Positions 60,805 to 64,000 of a stretch of 64,000 nt of DNA are shown here, one piece after another. The stretch covers positions 1 through 64,000 of the forward strand of contig NZ_BMMU01000014.1 in assembly GCF_014646095.1 (NCBI RefSeq), given 5' to 3'. Within the stretch, counting starts at the first letter, position 1. Each line of letters begins with the position of its first letter. The stretch is from Streptomyces lacrimifluminis. GTDB lineage: Bacteria > Actinomycetota > Actinomycetes > Streptomycetales > Streptomycetaceae. A program made the translations under genes and the position numbers. A model generated the notes under the pieces. The model made no database searches. It had not been told where the DNA came from and saw only the letters and a program-made list of their open reading frames with translations.

Positions 60805-62505
60805 TCAGCCGACGGCAACCCTCTCCGGATCGTCGGCCGGGGTCCCGGCGCGCAGCCACCGGTAGCCGTAGGCGGGCAGTTCGACGCTGAGGAGACCGTC
60901 CTCGGACACCGTGAGACCCGCGTGGTCCTCGGCGAGGAGGTCTGTCAGCCTGCCGCCTGGTCCGGTCTCCGGGAGCCGCAGCCGTACGGTGAGCGGACGA
61001 CCCGCGAAGTTGTGCAGGGCCAGGACCCTCCCGTCCGGGGTGCAGCTGAGGTGGGCGAGCACGGCGGGCTCTCCCGTCTCCACGAGGCTGTACTCGCCCC
61101 AGGCCAGCTCGGGAGCCTCCCGGTAACGCTCGACGAACAGCCGTATGCGGCTCAGTAGCGAGCCGGGGTCGCGGCTCTGCTCGTACACGTTCACCTTCTG
61201 GGGTGCGAACGCCCCGTCCGTCAGCGGGTTGGGGAAGGTGTCCGGTTCGGCGGTGGAGTAGCCGGCGCCTTCCTGCGGCGTCCACTGCATGGGGGTGCGT
61301 ACGGCCTGGCGGCCCTCGGCGGCCAGGTTCTCACCCATGCCGATCTCCTCGCCGTAGAAGAGCACGGGGGTGCCCGGCAGGGTGAAGAGCAGGCTGTAGG
61401 CGAGTTCGATACGGCGTCGGTCGCCGTCGACCATGGGAGGCAGCCTGCGGCGCAGCCCCCGGTCGTACAACTGCATGTCCTTGTCGGGGCCGAAGGCGGC
61501 GAAGACCTCGGCGCGTTCGTCGTCGCTCAGTTTGTCGAGGGTCAGTTCGTCATGGTTGCGTACGAACGTGGCCCAGTGGGCGTCGCGCGGGGCGGCTGGG
61601 CGATCACGCAGCGAGGCGGCGAGGGGCCCCGCCTCCTCGCGTGCCATCGACAGGTACATCTGCTGCATCCCGACGAAGTCGAAGCACATGGTGAGTTCGT
61701 CGCCGCGGTCCGAGTCGGGGTCGCCGAAGAACCGGGCGAGGTCGCCGTAGGGCAGGTTCACCTCGCCGAGGAGCACCGACTCGCCGTTGCGGCGGCCCAG
61801 GAAGGCGCGCAGGTCCGCGAGGTAAGCGTGCGGGTCCGGCAGCGCGCCTGCGTCGTCCTGCCCGTCCGTCTCCAGCAGGAAGGGCACGGCGTCGACCCGG
61901 AACCCGGACAACCCGAGCTGAGTCCAGAAGCCCATGATGCGGGCTATCTCGTCCCGTACTTCGGGGTTGGCGACGTTGAGGTCGGGCTGCTGCTTGTAGA
62001 AGCGGTGCAGGTAGTACTGGCCACTGCCCTCGTCGTACTCCCACAGGCTGTCCTCCGCGTCGGGGAAGACCACGCCCTTGGGACTGTCCTCGGGAGGCTC
62101 GTCCTGCCAGACGTACCAGTCGCGGTGGGCGGAGTCCCGGCCGGAGCGGGCGTCCTTGAACCAGGGGTGCTCCTCGGAGGTGTGGTTGACCACGAGGTCG
62201 GCGATCACGCGGATGCCGCGGTCCTTGGCCGTGCGGACGAACTCGGTGAAGTCGCCGAGGGTGCCCAGGCGGGGGTCGACACCGTAGAAGTCGGTGATGT
62301 CGTATCCGTCGTCGCGTTCCCGTGTCGGGTAGAAGGGCATCAGCCACACGCAGGTCACACCGAGGCGCACCAGATGGTCGATGCGCTGCGTGAGGCCCGG
62401 AAAGTCGCCGATTCCGTCGCCGTTGCCGTCCTGGTACGTCTCGACGTCGAGGCAGTACACCACCGCGTTCTTCCACCACAGGTCGGATGTGCGGGTCAGA
62501 CGCAT
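60805..62505 (-). CDS. GH13 alpha-amylase-family enzyme, trehalose-synthase-like
   Basis: 566 residues. N-terminal TIM barrel with the GH13 blocks in order: DLVVNHTS (region I), GFRVDAVPF with nucleophile Asp205 (II), LLGEVNLP with acid/base Glu248 (III), FVRNHDE with Asp319 (IV). The start LWWKNAVVYCLDVETYQDGN and the loop GVDPRLGTLGDF resemble trehalose synthases, which isomerise maltose to trehalose. The usual fused maltokinase domain is absent. Cytoplasmic, no signal. Its start overlaps the end of the LLM gene by 10 bases. Confidence 0.88.
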   Translation of the reverse strand: MRLTRTSDLWWKNAVVYCLDVETYQDGNGDGIGDFPGLTQRIDHLVRLGVTCVWLMPFYPTRERDDGYDITDFYGVDPRLGTLGDFTEFVRTAKDRGIRVIADLVVNHTSEEHPWFKDARSGRDSAHRDWYVWQDEPPEDSPKGVVFPDAEDSLWEYDEGSGQYYLHRFYKQQPDLNVANPEVRDEIARIMGFWTQLGLSGFRVDAVPFLLETDGQDDAGALPDPHAYLADLRAFLGRRNGESVLLGEVNLPYGDLARFFGDPDSDRGDELTMCFDFVGMQQMYLSMAREEAGPLAASLRDRPAAPRDAHWATFVRNHDELTLDKLSDDERAEVFAAFGPDKDMQLYDRGLRRRLPPMVDGDRRRIELAYSLLFTLPGTPVLFYGEEIGMGENLAAEGRQAVRTPMQWTPQEGAGYSTAEPDTFPNPLTDGAFAPQKVNVYEQSRDPGSLLSRIRLFVERYREAPELAWGEYSLVETGEPAVLAHLSCTPDGRVLALHNFAGRPLTVRLRLPETGPGGRLTDLLAEDHAGLTVSEDGLLSVELPAYGYRWLRAGTPADDPERVAVG

Positions 62506-63500
62506 CGGAACTCCTTCGCCGTGGCGGGAAGCGGGCGGGTGACGTCGAGCCGGGGCAGCACCTCGGCACCGAACGTGTCGATGAAGGAGGCCTGTTCACG
62601 GCCCACGTGGTGGAGCATCACCGCGTCGAAGCCGAGCTCGGCGTACTCCTGGAGCCAGGCCGTGTGCCGGCCTAGGTCGGACGAGACGTTGACCGTGCCG
62701 GCCACCTGCTCGGGCGTGACGTGCTCGCTGACGATGTCGAACAGGTCCACGGAGTCCAGGTCCCAACTGACCGGGGGTGTGTGCACGTTGGTGCGCCACT
62801 GGTCGTGCGCCAGCGCCAGGGCATGGTCCTCGTCGGGCGCCCAGCTCAGGTGCACCTGGAGATGCAGGGGTCCGCGACCGCCTGCATCGCGGTATGCGCC
62901 GGTGATCTCGCGCAACCGCTCCGGCGGGGCGTTGACCGTGATGAGTCCGTCCGCCCACTCGGCGCACCAGGCCGCGGTGGCCGTGCTGCACGCGGCTCCG
63001 ATGAGCGGCGGCACATCGGGCGGCAGCGTCCACAGCCGGGCCCGGTCCACGGTCACCAGTCCGTCGTGGCTGACCTCCTCCCCCGCGAGAAGTGCGCGGA
63101 TGATGTCGACGCATTCCCGCAGCCGGGCGTTGCGCAGCTCCTTGCGCGGCCAGGGGTCGCCTGTGATGTGCTCGTTGGAGGCCTCACCGCTGCCGAGCGC
63201 CGCCCAGAACCTGCCCGGGTACATGGACGCGAGGCCGGCGATGGCCTGGGCGACGATCGCGGGGTGGTAGCGCTGCCCCGGCGCGTTGACCACGCCGAAC
63301 GGCATCCGGTCGGTGGCCTGAAGAGCGGCACCGAGCCAGGACCAGGCGAATCCCGACTCTCCTTGACGCACACTCCAGGGCGAGAAGTGATCCGAGCACA
63401 TGGCGGCGGTGAATCCCGCACTTTCGGCGTGCACCACGGCGTCGAGCAGGTCCGCGGGCGGGATCTGTTCGTGTGAGGCGTGTAGTCCGTAGACAGTCAT
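62496..63500 (-). CDS. LLM-class flavin/F420-dependent oxidoreductase
   Basis: 334 residues, bacterial luciferase-like TIM barrel: MTVYGLHASHEQIPPADLLD, AVVHAESAGFTAAMCSDHFS, then YHPAIVAQAIAGLASMYPGR and FWAALGSGEASNEHI, typical of this superfamily. It looks like the TIGR03885-type branch, for which FMN rather than F420 has been suggested; cofactor remains uncertain. Its 10-base overlap with the GH13 gene indicates co-translation and a joint role, maybe in sugar-linked redox or osmotic stress. Confidence 0.85.
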   Translation of the reverse strand: MTVYGLHASHEQIPPADLLDAVVHAESAGFTAAMCSDHFSPWSVRQGESGFAWSWLGAALQATDRMPFGVVNAPGQRYHPAIVAQAIAGLASMYPGRFWAALGSGEASNEHITGDPWPRKELRNARLRECVDIIRALLAGEEVSHDGLVTVDRARLWTLPPDVPPLIGAACSTATAAWCAEWADGLITVNAPPERLREITGAYRDAGGRGPLHLQVHLSWAPDEDHALALAHDQWRTNVHTPPVSWDLDSVDLFDIVSEHVTPEQVAGTVNVSSDLGRHTAWLQEYAELGFDAVMLHHVGREQASFIDTFGAEVLPRLDVTRPLPATAKEFRCV

Positions 63501-63600
63501 GTCTCGGCGAGTACCCCCGCGATTGATCCTCAGCAGTGACACCACAGCACTGATCCCGGCAGCCCGCAGGAGGCGGCTGCCGGGATCGGTGGACGTGCGC

Positions 63601-63783
63601 CTACTTGGGCTTGATCGCGTCCTTGGCCTTCTCCTTGGCGGCACGGAGGTCTCCCTTGGTCTCCTCGGCCTCTCCCTTGGCCTTCAGAGACTCGTTGCCC
63701 ACGGCACCGCCGACCACCTTCTTGACCTTGCCCTTGGCCTGCTCGCCCTTGGCCTGGCTCTTCTCGTCCGCAGCCACAGTCAC
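63601..63783 (-). CDS. CsbD-family stress protein
   Basis: 60 residues, highly charged and helical: DEKSQAKGEQAKGKVKKVVG, then GAVGNESLKAKGEAEETKGD and LRAAKEKAKDAIKPK. This is the usual CsbD pattern of repeated KGK/KGE helices. CsbD proteins are abundant in SigB-type stress responses; molecular role unknown. GTG 63783 is the start, preceded by AGGAGTGA. It may be co-regulated with the nearby LLM-GH13 genes. Confidence 0.9.
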   Translation of the reverse strand: MTVAADEKSQAKGEQAKGKVKKVVGGAVGNESLKAKGEAEETKGDLRAAKEKAKDAIKPK

Positions 63784-63860
63784 TCACTCCTGTTTCGCTC
63801 GAAGGAACCTTCTTCCCCCGTGTCGCCTGAGATTCCTCTCTCAAACAGGTCCCCGGGTTC

Positions 63861-64000
63861 GTAAAAGTCCCGTAAGACCGCAGCAGCGCCGCCCCGAGCA
63901 CGTCACGTGCCCTCGCGATCCTGCCCGCGGCTTCCACGGCGATCTCGATCGCCCGTGCGGCGAGTGGGGAGTGAGTGCGATGCGCCTGCCCACAGCGGGA
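63861..64000 (-). other. Window edge, possible 3' end of a minus-strand gene
   Basis: The minus strand reads SPLAARAIEIAVEAAGRIAR and ARDVLGAALLRSYGTF, which looks helical and protein-like, but no clear in-frame stop precedes the CsbD start region and the gene would begin outside the window. Not assignable. Confidence 0.2.

Overview
The window is a GC-rich chromosomal segment from a Streptomyces-like actinomycete. The evidence is strong third-position G/C bias, frequent GTG starts, ATGA/GTGA stop-start overlaps, and typical families (TetR, IclR, MerR, NarL-type two-component systems, RsbQ/P/V/W homologues, GH11 xylanase next to a CE4 acetylxylan esterase, F420/FMN LLM oxidoreductase, CsbD). 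The many gene relics and transposase fragments suggest an accessory or chromosome-arm region; that placement is inference.

Left part (1-13.4 kb): an IS5-type transposase end, small hypothetical proteins, a molybdopterin sulfoxide/N-oxide reductase (BisC/TorA type), a four-EF-hand calcium protein, a cyclophilin, an AAA ATPase, a secreted SH3-like protein, a DUF1152 protein, a YCII-like protein and a frameshifted SGNH hydrolase. Several relics lie between them: a lamin-tail protein, transposases and unknown proteins.

First aromatic block (13.4-19.6 kb): one minus-strand operon encodes an FAD aromatic hydroxylase, a C-C bond alpha/beta hydrolase, an intradiol hydroxyquinol 1,2-dioxygenase, maleylacetate reductase and an EthD-domain protein. 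A divergent TetR gene and two tandem 20-bp palindromes sit upstream. Read together this is a (acyl)resorcinol -> hydroxyquinol -> maleylacetate -> 3-oxoadipate route.

Middle (20-35 kb): a DUF1963-like protein, a HEAT-like repeat protein, an aldo/keto reductase with its MerR regulator and a textbook MerR operator-promoter, a secreted AMIN-like protein, a DLH-like hydrolase with a short leader ORF, a sugar-porter-type MFS protein, a truncated isochorismatase, a fused SecDF, a NarL-type histidine kinase/regulator pair, two DksA/TraR zinc-finger proteins and an MreB-like protein.

Plant-polymer and second aromatic block (35-47.7 kb): a GH11 xylanase and CE4 esterase operon, both without binding modules, is followed by a catabolic cluster. 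Its minus arm is MFS - aldehyde dehydrogenase - carotenoid/stilbene-cleaving oxygenase. Its plus arm is VOC dioxygenase - FAD hydroxylase - FAH hydrolase - IclR. Near-duplicate IclR genes lie at both borders. The left one also carries an eroded copy of the FAH 3' end, so an FAH-IclR segment was duplicated around the cluster.

Right part (48-64 kb): an ABC-2 exporter with its two-component system, an RsbQ-RsbP-RsbV operon with a nearby RsbW-like kinase gene, an internally deleted pseudogene, secreted and transport proteins, an L,D-transpeptidase lipoprotein, a GH13 trehalose-synthase-like enzyme overlapping an LLM oxidoreductase gene, and a CsbD protein. All assignments come from reading the sequence; no database search was run.
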